Source: Nitrospirota bacterium
GTDB taxonomy: Bacteria > Nitrospirota > Leptospirillia > Leptospirillales > Leptospirillaceae
Assembly: GCA_021828375.1 (NCBI GenBank)
Contig: JAKARS010000005.1
Coordinates: 1 to 64,000, forward strand
Length of the DNA stretch: 64,000 nt
Reading direction: 5' to 3'
In this document: positions 1-8,246 of the stretch, piece by piece
Position numbering within the stretch: position 1 is the stretch's first letter
How the letters are laid out: each line of letters starts with the position of its first letter
Program-made: the position numbers and the translations under genes
Notes under the pieces: model-generated
Database searches by the model: none
Told to the model about the DNA's origin: nothing
Seen by the model: only the letters and a program-made list of their open reading frames with translations

Positions 1-257
1 TTGGCTGCGGATGGGGTCAAAAATCTCGACAAGGGGTCATGGTCCGACGGAAAAAGTATAACACTCTCGCCCGAGACGGGGAAAGGGGCAGAAGGGGAGA
101 AGGAAAAGCGTCATCGAGGCATTGCAAGATTGGGTTCACCGCTTTATTCCTGTGTGCCAAGGTTGTCGGGGGAGCCATGGGGTCGAAATCGGACTGTCCC
201 ATAGATCAATAAAGGCTGGTGCCGGCGACCTTTATGCGGAAGGGGCTCCCGGTCGCC
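1..257. other. window-edge stretch without a convincing gene
   Basis: I see no protein family, RNA fold or repeat here. One plus-strand frame is open from the first base (TTG) to 204, but its translation is low-complexity and charged, has no ribosome binding site in view, and is opposed by an equally long minus frame. It could be the tail of a gene that starts outside the window, but nothing supports that. Confidence 0.4.
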
Positions 258-286
258 TTCACCTGCTCCGTGTTCTCGGGTATAAT
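258..286 (+). promoter_or_regulatory. sigma-70-type promoter for the alcohol dehydrogenase
   Basis: TTCACC at 258-263 and a perfect TATAAT at 281-286 are 17 bases apart. The predicted start near 293 leaves a leader of about 155 bases before the alcohol dehydrogenase. That leader carries short GC-rich inverted repeats around 348-396 (GGGGCT with AGCCCC, and CCCCTC with GAGGGG), which have no T-run after them. Confidence 0.6.
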
Positions 287-450
287 TTCATATGAAACAA
301 AATGATGAAATCATGATTCGGTCAATTCTTTCACCGCGATGATGTTCAAGGGGCTCTCTCTGTCTTCTGGAAGCCCCCTCGCCGAGAGGGGTCTTCCCAA
401 AAGACGGGGTTCATGATGGATGTTGAGGATAGGTCTGAGAGGAGTCATTC

Positions 451-1500
451 ATGATCAAAGCATTCGGTTTTGCCGCCAAGGCTCCAAAATCCCCCCTTGT
501 CCCCTATGAGTTCACGCGTCGGGATCCGGGTCCGGGGGATGTCGTGATCGAGATTCTCTATGCGGGCATCTGCCACTCCGACATCCATCAGGTTCGGGAT
601 GAATGGGGAGGCGCCACCTTTCCCATGGTTCCAGGCCACGAGATTGCCGGAAGGGTAACCGCCGTGGGATCGGAAGTCACCCGATTCGCTCCGGGGGACC
701 TGGCCGGGGTTGGATGCATGATTGACTCCTGTCATGTCTGTCCCTCCTGCCGTGAGGGCTTAGAACAATTTTGTGACCATGGACCCGTATGGACTTACAA
801 TTCGGTGGAGAGAGACGGAAAAACCCGAACCCAGGGAGGGTACTCCAACGTCATTGTCGTCCGGGAGGATTTCGTCCTGAAGCTTCCGAAGGGACTCCCC
901 CTCTCTCATGTGGCCCCTCTTCTCTGCGCAGGAATTACGACCTATTCCCCCCTCTCCCGTTTCGGGGCAGGGCCCGGACAGGAGGTGGGAGTCATCGGTC
1001 TAGGGGGCCTGGGACATATGGCCATTAAGTTTGCCCGGGCGATGGGCGCCCGCGTCACTGTTTTCAGCACCTCTCCGGCCAAGGAAAAGGATGCCGCCAA
1101 CCTTGGCGCCCACGATTTTGTCCTGACCCGAAAGGAGGGATGGGGTGCTGGCGTTGCCGGCCGTTTCGACCTTATCCTTGACGCCGTTTCCGGCGATCAC
1201 GATTTGGCGCCCTATCTGGGGGCCCTTCGCCGTGATGGGAATCTGGTGCTTCTTGGGGCTCCGGAGAAGCCGCTTTCTGTTCACTCCTTCATGCTCATTT
1301 CCCGTCGTCGGAATCTGACGGCCTCTCTCATCGGAGGGATTCGGGAAACCCAGGAGATGCTGGACTACTGCGGAGAACATGGGATTGTTTCGGACGTGGA
1401 GGTCATTCCGGTGGAGAAGGTCAACGAGGCCTATGAAAGGACCCTCGCCGGAGATGTCCGCTACCGTTTTGTCATCGATGGAGCGACGATCAAGCCATAG
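451..1500 (+). CDS. zinc-dependent NAD(P) alcohol/aldehyde reductase (CAD/YahK-type MDR family)
   Basis: This is a medium-chain dehydrogenase that reduces aldehydes or oxidises primary alcohols with NAD(P)H. The 349 residues fit the family. The catalytic zinc ligands are visible as C41, H63-E64 and C159. The structural zinc loop has C94, C97, C100 and C108. The Rossmann motif GLGGLG lies at 183-188. A GAGGAG-type ribosome binding site sits 7 bases before the ATG. It has its own promoter and is followed after about 90 bases by a dienelactone hydrolase, so the two may be co-transcribed. The exact substrate cannot be read from the sequence; cinnamyl-alcohol-dehydrogenase-like enzymes of this type are promiscuous aldehyde reductases. 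Confidence 0.9.
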   Translation: MIKAFGFAAKAPKSPLVPYEFTRRDPGPGDVVIEILYAGICHSDIHQVRDEWGGATFPMVPGHEIAGRVTAVGSEVTRFAPGDLAGVGCMIDSCHVCPSCREGLEQFCDHGPVWTYNSVERDGKTRTQGGYSNVIVVREDFVLKLPKGLPLSHVAPLLCAGITTYSPLSRFGAGPGQEVGVIGLGGLGHMAIKFARAMGARVTVFSTSPAKEKDAANLGAHDFVLTRKEGWGAGVAGRFDLILDAVSGDHDLAPYLGALRRDGNLVLLGAPEKPLSVHSFMLISRRRNLTASLIGGIRETQEMLDYCGEHGIVSDVEVIPVEKVNEAYERTLAGDVRYRFVIDGATIKP

Positions 1501-1589
1501 ACAAGTGCGAATAAGGAAATGAGGGCCGCTGAAGGAGTCAGCTTTCACGGCAGATGACAGCCACACGAGGAATCTAGAGGAGGAAAAGA

Positions 1590-2330
1590 ATGGGAGAATG
1601 GATCGAACGAGGTCTGGCATTCAAGGAATTTCCCGCCGGGGAGAAGAAGGTTCCCGGAATCATCCTTTTGATGGAGGCCTATGGAGTCAACGAGCATTTT
1701 CGCCGTCTGGCCGCCAGGCTGGCGGGGTGGGGCTATGCGGTTCTCGTTCCCGACCTCTATCGACGCTTTCCCGAAGAGCGGCGGGTCGTCGCCTATTCCG
1801 ACCGGGAGACCGCCATGGGCAATCTTTCCCGACTCAAGGACGAGGAGGCCAAGGAGGATATTTCGCGATGCCTCGACATTCTCAGAAGTGATCCCCGTGT
1901 CGATCGTGATCGGATCGGCGTGGTCGGTTTCTGCATGGGAGGACGATTGGCCTTTCTTTCGGCAGGATGGTTCGGGGAGAAGATCAAGGCGGCCGTGCCG
2001 TTCTATGGAGGGGGAATCGGGGCTCCCAAGGGATTCTTCCCTGGGCATACGGAGGTTCCCCTCTCGCTGGTTCCGGGGATTCGGGCGGACCTTCTTCTTC
2101 TCTATGGGGAAAAGGATGACTTTATCCCCGAAGAGGAACGCAAGGCTGTAGCCGGGGCTCTCTCCGCTGCCAACCGTTCCTTCCGAATGGAGACCTTTCC
2201 CGAGGCTGGCCACGGATTCTTCTGTGAAGATCGCCCTTCCTATCACAAAGAGTCGGCAGATCGATCGGAAATGCTTCTCCGGGAATTCCTTGACCGCCAT
2301 CTCAAGTCCGCTCCTTCACGAAACGGGTAA
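1590..2330 (+). CDS. dienelactone hydrolase family protein
   Basis: This is a cytoplasmic alpha/beta hydrolase of the carboxymethylenebutenolidase family, 246 residues long. The nucleophile elbow GFCMGG places the catalytic cysteine at C115. The acid is D176 or D177 in YGEKDD, and the histidine is H208 in EAGHGF. E29, which activates the cysteine in this family, is also present. A GAGGAGG site precedes the ATG by about 7 bases. No aromatic ring-cleavage genes are adjacent, so a general ester or lactone hydrolase role is as likely as chlorocatechol breakdown. Confidence 0.9.
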   Translation: MGEWIERGLAFKEFPAGEKKVPGIILLMEAYGVNEHFRRLAARLAGWGYAVLVPDLYRRFPEERRVVAYSDRETAMGNLSRLKDEEAKEDISRCLDILRSDPRVDRDRIGVVGFCMGGRLAFLSAGWFGEKIKAAVPFYGGGIGAPKGFFPGHTEVPLSLVPGIRADLLLLYGEKDDFIPEEERKAVAGALSAANRSFRMETFPEAGHGFFCEDRPSYHKESADRSEMLLREFLDRHLKSAPSRNG

Positions 2331-2428
2331 CGCTTCCGATGAGTTAAAAGAAGGCAAAGAAAGCATTGCCTCCCGGATCGGAGTTTTTTCGGGGGGAGAG
2401 GGAAACGTGTTCCGGGGGATCTGTCGCG

Positions 2429-3454
2429 ATGGCTGAAAATATTCTGTCTCAGGATGAGGTCAATGCCCTGTTGAGGGGAATTGTCGAGGGGGACGTTGAG
2501 ACCAGCAAGCCGGAGGTTACCGAAGAGGCAGGCAAGAAAACCCGTGAGTACAACCTCGCAAGCCAGGAACGGGTCATTCGGGGACGGATGCCAACCCTTG
2601 AAATTGTCAACGAGCGGTTTGCCCGTTTTTTCCAGATTACCCTCTCCTCTACCCTGAGAAAGGCCGTGGAATTTTCCCCCGTTTCCACTGAGATGATCAA
2701 GTTCGGGGAGTTCATCAAGAAAATCCCGCTCCCGTCGAACATCAACATTCTTCGACTCGAGCCGATGAAACGAAACTTTCTTCTCATCATCGATGCCCGG
2801 ATGGTCTATCTTTTGGTGGATCATCTTTTCGGGGGAGTGGGGCGAGGACATGTCAAGGTTGAGGGCCGGGACTTTTCCCCCATTGAAAACAGGATAACCC
2901 GGAATATTCTCAACCAGGCCATTGGGGATTTCGAAAAAGCTTGGGCTCCGGTCCACCATATCGGAGTTTCCTACATCCGCTCGGAAATCAATCCTCAATT
3001 CTCTGCCATCGTGAGCCCCACCGAAATGGTGATTGCCTTGACCTACAGGCTCGATATCGACGGCCAGGGGCGCCCTGTTTACATATGTATTCCTTACTCC
3101 ACGATCGAGCCGATCAAGGAGAAGCTGTATACCGGCTTCCAGAGTGACCAGTACGAGGTCGATCACCGCTGGATCCTTCGTCTGCGACAACAGATTGACA
3201 GTGTTCCGATCAAGCTTGTTGCCGAACTCGGAACGACGAAGGCGCGCCTCTCCGAAGTCCTGGCCTGGAAGCCCGGAGACATGATCACTCTTGACCAGTA
3301 TGTGGATGATCCGATCAAGATTACCGTGGAGAAGGCCCTCCGATTCATGGCTCGTCCAGGAGTTTACCGCTCCTCGCGGGCGGTGAGGATTGAGGAGCGG
3401 GTTTTTCCGGATCTGACCGACGTCAAGCGAGGGGACGAAGAAGAGGAAGGATAA
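2429..3454 (+). CDS. fliM: flagellar motor switch protein FliM
   Basis: FliM is the middle ring of the cytoplasmic C-ring. It binds phospho-CheY at its N terminus and contacts FliG and FliN. The ATG at 2429 gives 341 residues that begin with the conserved EIDxLL-like peptide (SQDEVNALL), the CheY-binding segment. An upstream in-frame ATG at 2366 would put 21 unusual residues before this peptide, so I reject it. The middle CheC-like domain and the C-terminal SpoA-type domain (about 265-325) are both recognisable. The acidic tail is normal. No other flagellar or chemotaxis gene lies near it; the gene is followed by a tRNA on the other strand. Confidence 0.93.
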   Translation: MAENILSQDEVNALLRGIVEGDVETSKPEVTEEAGKKTREYNLASQERVIRGRMPTLEIVNERFARFFQITLSSTLRKAVEFSPVSTEMIKFGEFIKKIPLPSNINILRLEPMKRNFLLIIDARMVYLLVDHLFGGVGRGHVKVEGRDFSPIENRITRNILNQAIGDFEKAWAPVHHIGVSYIRSEINPQFSAIVSPTEMVIALTYRLDIDGQGRPVYICIPYSTIEPIKEKLYTGFQSDQYEVDHRWILRLRQQIDSVPIKLVAELGTTKARLSEVLAWKPGDMITLDQYVDDPIKITVEKALRFMARPGVYRSSRAVRIEERVFPDLTDVKRGDEEEEG

Positions 3455-3517
3455 ATTCCGAGTTGACTAGTTGTTGTGGTTGTGGAGGTCCTATCGGTGC
3501 GAGAGGTCGTTAACTTA

Positions 3518-3594
3518 TGGTGCGCCCGGCTGGAATCGAACCAGCGACCCACAGCTTAGAAGGCTGTTGCTCTATCCGACTGAGCTACGAGCGC
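3518..3594 (-). tRNA. tRNA-Arg (anticodon TCT)
   Basis: On the minus strand the sequence folds as a complete cloverleaf of 77 bases. The acceptor arms GCGCTCG and CGGGCGC pair, the D-arm is GCTC/GAGC, and the T-loop is TTCGATT. The anticodon loop CTTCTAA has the complement of TCT at 3558-3560. The CCA end is encoded in the DNA. Confidence 0.95.
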
Positions 3595-3681
3595 GTGAGA
3601 TAAAAAGAGAAAAAGGGACGAGAGAGATTCACACGGGAATCTCCATTCGCCCCCTTATTTTTAGGAGAGCTTGGCGGAAAA

Positions 3682-3894
3682 TCAGTGGCACATGACAAAG
3701 CTGAATGCATGGCGAACGGGATGAACCATGTCGTGGACCATGGGAAGTGGGGCAAAAAGAAGCAAGTAAAGGGTCACAGGAATCCACACAAAGGCTCCCA
3801 CGACCATTGCCAGTTCTTTCCACTTTGTGCCCTTGGCCAGAACATCCGTTCCGGTGGCAGCCTCTTCTAGTTCCATCAGATCCACTCGATGCAT
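3682..3894 (-). CDS. CbtB-like single-span membrane peptide
   Basis: This is a 70-residue protein with one membrane helix at about 28-50. Its metal-binding-looking tail contains H54, H58, H62, C69 and H70. The pattern of a helix followed by HD..H..RHA....CH at the C terminus is what I know from CbtB, the small subunit of a proposed cobalt importer. The large subunit CbtA is not beside it, and I see no cobalamin riboswitch upstream. A GGGAG site lies about 8 bases before the ATG. It follows the glutaredoxin gene on the same strand by 64 bases. A related histidine-rich membrane peptide of another family is possible. Confidence 0.55.
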   Translation of the reverse strand: MHRVDLMELEEAATGTDVLAKGTKWKELAMVVGAFVWIPVTLYLLLFAPLPMVHDMVHPVRHAFSFVMCH

Positions 3895-3958
3895 CGGTCA
3901 TCTCCCTTTCATCTGCCTTATCAACGTTCAACCACTGCCTAAGCCATCAATTGGACGG

Positions 3959-4315
3959 TCAGGAGCTCTTGTTCATTCCCCACGATCCCATCTCGACCGG
4001 TTCGCCGTCTTGGCAGCCTCTGTCAAGAGGCGTTGCATCCTTTGACTCAATCGGGACGACATGACCCCTCGAGATCAAGTAGTTTTCCACTTCTTCCCCG
4101 CTCACATCCGCAAGCATCACTCCATCGATTTCGACGCAGGGAGACAGACGTTGGCCCGACTTCCTCACCATTTCACTGTAGGCTTCGGGATCACCGATGA
4201 TGTTGATGTCATTGTAGGGAAGGGAGTACTTGGTGAAGACTGCACGAACTCCTCGGCTCCATCCACAGCTTGGCTTAAGATAGGCCTTGATCGTGATATT
4301 TTTACTGTTTTCCAT
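3959..4315 (-). CDS. glutaredoxin-like protein with CGWS active site
   Basis: This is a small thiol-disulfide oxidoreductase of the glutaredoxin fold. The start at 4315 is preceded by GGAGG 5 bases away and gives 118 residues. The active site reads PSCGWS at 17-22, a single-cysteine (monothiol) site close to the CGFS class, which usually carries or delivers Fe-S clusters. The cis-proline region SPCVEIDG and the GEEVENYL helix follow as expected. The tail after residue 90 is longer than usual. The frame stays open upstream to 4438, but those residues do not look like protein and lack a better start. Confidence 0.8.
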   Translation of the reverse strand: MENSKNITIKAYLKPSCGWSRGVRAVFTKYSLPYNDINIIGDPEAYSEMVRKSGQRLSPCVEIDGVMLADVSGEEVENYLISRGHVVPIESKDATPLDRGCQDGEPVEMGSWGMNKSS

Positions 4316-4407
4316 GACATCCTCCGAGTGAAGCTGTGTGTCACTGATCATGCAAAATGCTTGAAGCAGAGTGTTATTGTATCCGAAGAGAGCCAGTGGC
4401 TTCAAGG

Positions 4408-5199
4408 TCAGCGAGACAGTGGGTGGGGCGGATTCCAAAAGGCCACTGAGCGAAGGGACAAGGAGCCGTATCGGAAGATATCCACGGGAAAGGTCACATG
4501 AAATCCCTCTCCGGCCGCTCCCATTGCCACGAATAGAGGGGCAAAGTGCTCGATGGTCGGATGGGAGAGTGAGGCATTTGGAGCTTCCTTCCTGAAGTCG
4601 AGAAGGGAGGTTGTGTCGGAAGACTCAAGCTTTCGGACGACCCACTGGTCAAACTCCTGCGCCCAGGGGGCTATCGCGTGATTCTCACCGGCGATAAGGG
4701 CTCCCAGGTTGTGGGTAAGGCCACCGCTACCGATAACAAGAATCCCCTCGTCTCTCAGGGGAGCCAGGGCTTGGCCGAGGGAATAAAGACGACCTGGATC
4801 CGTACCTGGAAGAGAGAGCCCAAGAACAGGAATGTCAGCCTTTGGACGAAGTCCGATCAGCGGTACCCACATTCCATGATCGAGGCCGCGTGATGGTGCG
4901 GGAGTAACCGGCCCGATCTCTGGGAGCTTTTGTAGAATCGGGAGGAGATCCGCTCCGGATGGGGCAGGATAACGAACGCGATAGAGTCTTTCAGGGAAGC
5001 CCCAAAAATCATAAATCAGGGAGGAGGGGAGAAGGGGGCCTGCAAAAAGCCCCCTCTCGACCCAATGGGCAGAGAGGATGATGATGCCTCGGATATCTCC
5101 AAGTTCCTCCCCCAAATTTCGAAGGGACTTCATCCACTCTTCGTCTTCAAGTGAGCTGGGTGCTCCGTGGGAGATGAAAAGCGATGGCAGCCTGTTCAT
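4408..5199 (-). CDS. LigB/YgiD-type extradiol dioxygenase (DODA family)
   Basis: This is a class III extradiol ring-cleavage dioxygenase like E. coli YgiD, which opens 4,5-DOPA. It is 263 residues, the usual size. The metal ligands of the family are visible: H11 in SHGAP, H45 in SAHW, and H213 or H218 in SHPTIEH. H108 (LDHGMW) and H163 (LTHN) are the other conserved histidines. Its ATG overlaps the stop of the NDUFA9-like gene by 4 bases, so the two are translated together. The real substrate is unknown, since a DOPA source is not expected in such an organism. Confidence 0.88.
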   Translation of the reverse strand: MNRLPSLFISHGAPSSLEDEEWMKSLRNLGEELGDIRGIIILSAHWVERGLFAGPLLPSSLIYDFWGFPERLYRVRYPAPSGADLLPILQKLPEIGPVTPAPSRGLDHGMWVPLIGLRPKADIPVLGLSLPGTDPGRLYSLGQALAPLRDEGILVIGSGGLTHNLGALIAGENHAIAPWAQEFDQWVVRKLESSDTTSLLDFRKEAPNASLSHPTIEHFAPLFVAMGAAGEGFHVTFPVDIFRYGSLSLRSVAFWNPPHPLSR

Positions 5200-6098
5200 A
5201 GGCTGGGACTCCCTTCAAGCCAGGCCTCAAGGGCAAGCAGCGTCATTCCAAAATCGGCAACGCATGCATTTTTTTCGGGAACATTGTCGGAGAGGGCCAT
5301 TCTGAGAACGTCCGGCGTCAGGAATGGGCGGGGGAGAAGAAGCTTCTGCAGCACGGCCGATGCCATCATGATGCCGACAGGTGCTCCGAGAATGGGGATT
5401 TTGAGATGGCAAGAGGTTTTTATGGTTTCCATCATCTGTCGGTAGGTGTAGATACGGGGGCCTCCGGCTTCATAAATCTTGCCCAAGGTCTCCGTTCGCG
5501 ATGAAACCATCACGCACAGCCTTGCCAGATCTCCGGCAAAAATTGGCTGGACTCGGGCCGTCCCTGGTCCGATCATGGGGAGAACGTGGACGAGTCGGGC
5601 AATGTCCAGAAATTGATTGATTGAGCGATCTCCTTTTCCAAAGACCAAAGAGGGACGCACGATGGTATAGGGAAGGAGGCTCTTGCGGAGGGCTTCCTCT
5701 CCGCGGGCCTTTGTTCGATGATAGGCACTGGGCGCGTTGGGAGAGGTTCCCACAGCACTTATGTGCACGATTCTCCTCAGAGACCGCTGATCCACCGCGG
5801 ACAATGCATTGACGACACCCTGATGATGAACCATCTCGTAAGATTGTTCCCGGGTTTCGGCAAGAATTCCTGGGAGGTACCAGACGACATTGGCTTGAGA
5901 CAGTCCTTCTTTCATCCCCATTCCTGAGACTGCGTCTGCCGGGTAGAATTCCGTTTCCGGAGGAAGAGAGTCGGGATGCTTTCTTGCAAGGAGTCGGACG
6001 CGAGCTTTCCCCGCAGTTTTGAGGGCATCGGCCAGATAGCGTCCAACAAACCCTGTGCCCCCGATAATTGCATGCACTTCCTGAGTGGCGTCACTCAT
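5196..6098 (-). CDS. NDUFA9-like atypical short-chain reductase (NAD(P)-binding)
   Basis: This is an extended/atypical SDR protein of 300 residues. The nucleotide motif GGTGFVG is at 13-19 and the YxxxK pair is Y126-K130. It shows the HISAVGTS and VRPSLVFGKGD blocks typical of complex-I NDUFA9-like proteins and related sugar or quinone-linked reductases. Its stop overlaps the start of the LigB-type dioxygenase by four bases. It is separated by only 80 bases from the NifS-like gene upstream on the same strand, so the three probably form one operon. The substrate cannot be deduced. Confidence 0.82.
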   Translation of the reverse strand: MSDATQEVHAIIGGTGFVGRYLADALKTAGKARVRLLARKHPDSLPPETEFYPADAVSGMGMKEGLSQANVVWYLPGILAETREQSYEMVHHQGVVNALSAVDQRSLRRIVHISAVGTSPNAPSAYHRTKARGEEALRKSLLPYTIVRPSLVFGKGDRSINQFLDIARLVHVLPMIGPGTARVQPIFAGDLARLCVMVSSRTETLGKIYEAGGPRIYTYRQMMETIKTSCHLKIPILGAPVGIMMASAVLQKLLLPRPFLTPDVLRMALSDNVPEKNACVADFGMTLLALEAWLEGSPSL

Positions 6099-6179
6099 GA
6101 TCGACTCCTTCCTCCAATGATGTTGACCGGATCGTCCCGCAACAGTGTGGCCGAGTCAAAAGAAGAAAATGAAGGAGCC

Positions 6180-7337
6180 CTAGGCTGTGGCTCCGGTGAC
6201 ATTGATCCGAGAGAGGATTCGGCGGGATTTATTCAATGCTGACTGAAAAAGGGCGAGATCTGGCTCCCGGTTCCACCACCCGAGAGAGAGCACGATGGAC
6301 CCTTGTGCCTGACGTGCTGGGTAGCCAAGAGCGGTCAAAACATGGGAAACAGTCAGGGATTGGGCCGAGCAGCTGGCGCCGGTTCCAACTTCCACTCCTT
6401 CACGGTCGAGCAATGATAGGAGCGCCTGTCCGTCAACTTCAGGGACGAGGATGTTCAGAATCCCTGGGCGTCTTGGGGCATGAAGGGCCGCAATCTTCGC
6501 ATCCGGATGCTCCTTTTGGATGGCTGAAAGAAAGAGGTGGTCCAAGTGTTCAAGTCGCTGGCGATCTGTCGAGAGGGATTCTTTTTCCTGTCGAAGAGCG
6601 TGGGCAAATCCTGCGGCAAGGAAGACCGGTTGGCTCCCTGCCCGACGTCCGTCTTCCTGGGCCCCTCCCAGAAGCCAGGGATTGATCCGGATCCCCCGGC
6701 GAAGAAGAAGCGCCGCGATTCCTGCCGGACCCCCAGCAACGGAAGAAGATAGGGACATCAGGTCGGGTCCATCACTCTGCAAGGAGAGAGGCTCCCATCC
6801 TTGGGCCGCCGAGGAGTCACTGTGGAGAATCCCGCCTCTTTCCCTTACGATTCCGGCGACCTCCGCTAGGGGCTGGAGGAGACCGGTCTCAGGACTCACT
6901 CGTTGCAGGGAGACCAGTGTTCTCGCTCCCGGCCAATTTCTTTTGAGGGCATCGGTGTCGACCGTCCCTTGGGGAGTCAGCGTGAGAAGCTCCATTTTTG
7001 CGCCCGTCTCACGGGAAAGGGCTTCTGCGCTTCGGAGGACCGAGCTGTGTTCGAGAGGAGAGACCAAAATATGATCCGGTGCAGTGTTTCCGGGAAAACG
7101 GACTCCTCGTATGGCCCACACATTGGCTTCCGTTACGGAGGAGACAAAGATCACTTCTTCCGGCCGGCTATGGGCATACCGTGCGACGTCGTCCCGATAT
7201 CGCTCGAGGCGTTCAGCTTTGTCGAGTCCCCTTCGGGTCCGGGCGGTGGGAACAACGGTATCTTCGAGCTCTTTATCTATCGCTTCCCGGACCCCCGGTC
7301 GAAAATACGGCATTGTGTCGACATGAAGATGGATCAT
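6180..7337 (-). CDS. cysteine-desulfurase (NifS/IscS) homologue lacking the PLP lysine
   Basis: This is a fold-type I aminotransferase of the NifS/IscS group, 385 residues from the ATG at 7337 (AAGGG site 7 bases upstream; an ATG at 7376 is also possible). Several IscS features are kept: TE at 69-70, H97 (PLP stacking), D174 and Q179, the GGAQEDGRRAGS loop, and the sulfur-carrying cysteine C323 in GTGASCSAQS. The Schiff-base lysine is not. Where IscS has SGHK followed by GPKG, this protein has SSSV followed by GPAG, with Val200 (codon 6738-6740) in the lysine position. The N-terminal TT motif is also absent. It cannot be a normal PLP desulfurase. It may be a persulfide carrier, a regulator or a decayed copy, although the frame is intact. 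Confidence 0.8.
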   Translation of the reverse strand: MIHLHVDTMPYFRPGVREAIDKELEDTVVPTARTRRGLDKAERLERYRDDVARYAHSRPEEVIFVSSVTEANVWAIRGVRFPGNTAPDHILVSPLEHSSVLRSAEALSRETGAKMELLTLTPQGTVDTDALKRNWPGARTLVSLQRVSPETGLLQPLAEVAGIVRERGGILHSDSSAAQGWEPLSLQSDGPDLMSLSSSVAGGPAGIAALLLRRGIRINPWLLGGAQEDGRRAGSQPVFLAAGFAHALRQEKESLSTDRQRLEHLDHLFLSAIQKEHPDAKIAALHAPRRPGILNILVPEVDGQALLSLLDREGVEVGTGASCSAQSLTVSHVLTALGYPARQAQGSIVLSLGWWNREPDLALFQSALNKSRRILSRINVTGATA

Positions 7338-7459
7338 CCTACGTCCCTTAATGTTGTTAAGTTTTTGGGTCCTCATCCTTGAAGAGGATTGGCGAGCCTG
7401 TTCACAAAAATCCTAAAAACGCCGAATTCCGTCCTTTTTTTCTCTCCGGGTTCCTGTCG

Positions 7460-7478
7460 GCTATCATTCTATGATAGC
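7460..7478. promoter_or_regulatory. 19-base inverted repeat in a divergent intergenic region
   Basis: GCTATCAT and ATGATAGC form a perfect 8-base dyad around TCT. It sits between the start of the NifS-like gene (minus strand) and the CoA-binding protein (plus strand), a good place for a repressor or activator site serving both. No regulator gene is adjacent and the family of the binding protein is unknown. Confidence 0.4.
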
Positions 7479-7576
7479 ATGACGAGAACCAGTGGGCGCT
7501 CATTGAAACAGAAGATGGTGACATTTTGGTCGTGTCTGATTTTGTTATTGTCGTCTCCGATCCTTCCCTTTAAAAT

Positions 7577-8044
7577 ATGTCCAAGACGAATCACACGGGG
7601 GAACCCCTTCCGATGGCACATGATGATCTTATCAAATCCATTTTGACCGACTCCAAAACCGTGGCGGTTGTCGGAATTTCCGACAAGCTCGGACGTCCAA
7701 GCCTCACCGTCGCCAGCTACCTTCAGGACCATGGCTTCGATGTTCTTCCTGTCAATCCCAACCTGAGCTCCGTGGCGCATGTTCCCTGTTATCCCGATCT
7801 GAAAAGCCTTCCTGTGACACCTGACCTTGTGGTGATCTTTCGAAAGGCTTCGGATATTCCGGATGTTGTCCGGGAAGCGGTGGCGACGGCGGTTCCCCGC
7901 GTCTGGATTCAGGAAGGGATCGTGAGTGAGGAAGGATATCGTATGGCTGAGATTGCCGGAATGGCGGTCATTATGGACAAGTGCATCATGAAAGAACATG
8001 CCCGCCTGACCCGGGAAGGCCACTTGGGGAAGGAACATCACTAA
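7577..8044 (+). CDS. CoA-binding domain protein (YccU family)
   Basis: This is a small cytoplasmic Rossmann-fold protein with the CoA_binding_2 fold seen in succinyl-CoA synthetase alpha, 155 residues. The glycine-rich segment VVGISDKLGRPS, the VNPNL and YPDLKSLP blocks and the C-terminal MDKCIMKEH motif with its conserved cysteine and histidines match the YccU/YneT family. Its function in bacteria is not settled. No clear ribosome binding site precedes 7577; an ATG at 7613 (MAHDDLI) would keep the whole domain and may be the true start. Confidence 0.85.
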   Translation: MSKTNHTGEPLPMAHDDLIKSILTDSKTVAVVGISDKLGRPSLTVASYLQDHGFDVLPVNPNLSSVAHVPCYPDLKSLPVTPDLVVIFRKASDIPDVVREAVATAVPRVWIQEGIVSEEGYRMAEIAGMAVIMDKCIMKEHARLTREGHLGKEHH

Positions 8045-8076
8045 AGACCTTCGGTGGATCGTCCTCCTTGCATGGA

Positions 8077-8105
8077 TTGCTCCAGAGCGTTTCCCATGCT
8101 ATAGT
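8077..8105 (+). promoter_or_regulatory. promoter for the tRNA-CAT gene
   Basis: TTGCTC at 8077-8082 and TATAGT at 8100-8105 are 17 bases apart and end about 40 bases before the mature tRNA 5' end. Confidence 0.55.
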
Positions 8106-8145
8106 ACCCAAGTTTTCCCGCAATGAATCACCCCTTTCTCCCCAA

Positions 8146-8221
8146 GGCGATGTAGCTCAGTCGGCAGAGCAGGTGAATCATAATCACTCGGTCGGGGGTT
8201 CGAATCCCTCCATCGCCACCA
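8146..8221 (+). tRNA. tRNA-Met (anticodon CAT)
   Basis: This is a full cloverleaf of 76 bases. The acceptor arms GGCGATG and CATCGCC pair, the anticodon loop is ATCATAA with CAT at 8179-8181, the T-loop is TTCGAAT, and CCA is encoded. The first pair is G-C, so it is not the initiator type. Elongator Met is the default call; a lysidine-modified Ile (CAT) tRNA cannot be excluded by eye. Confidence 0.88.
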
Positions 8222-8246
8222 ATTAAAAATCTCTGAATGGATCCCC

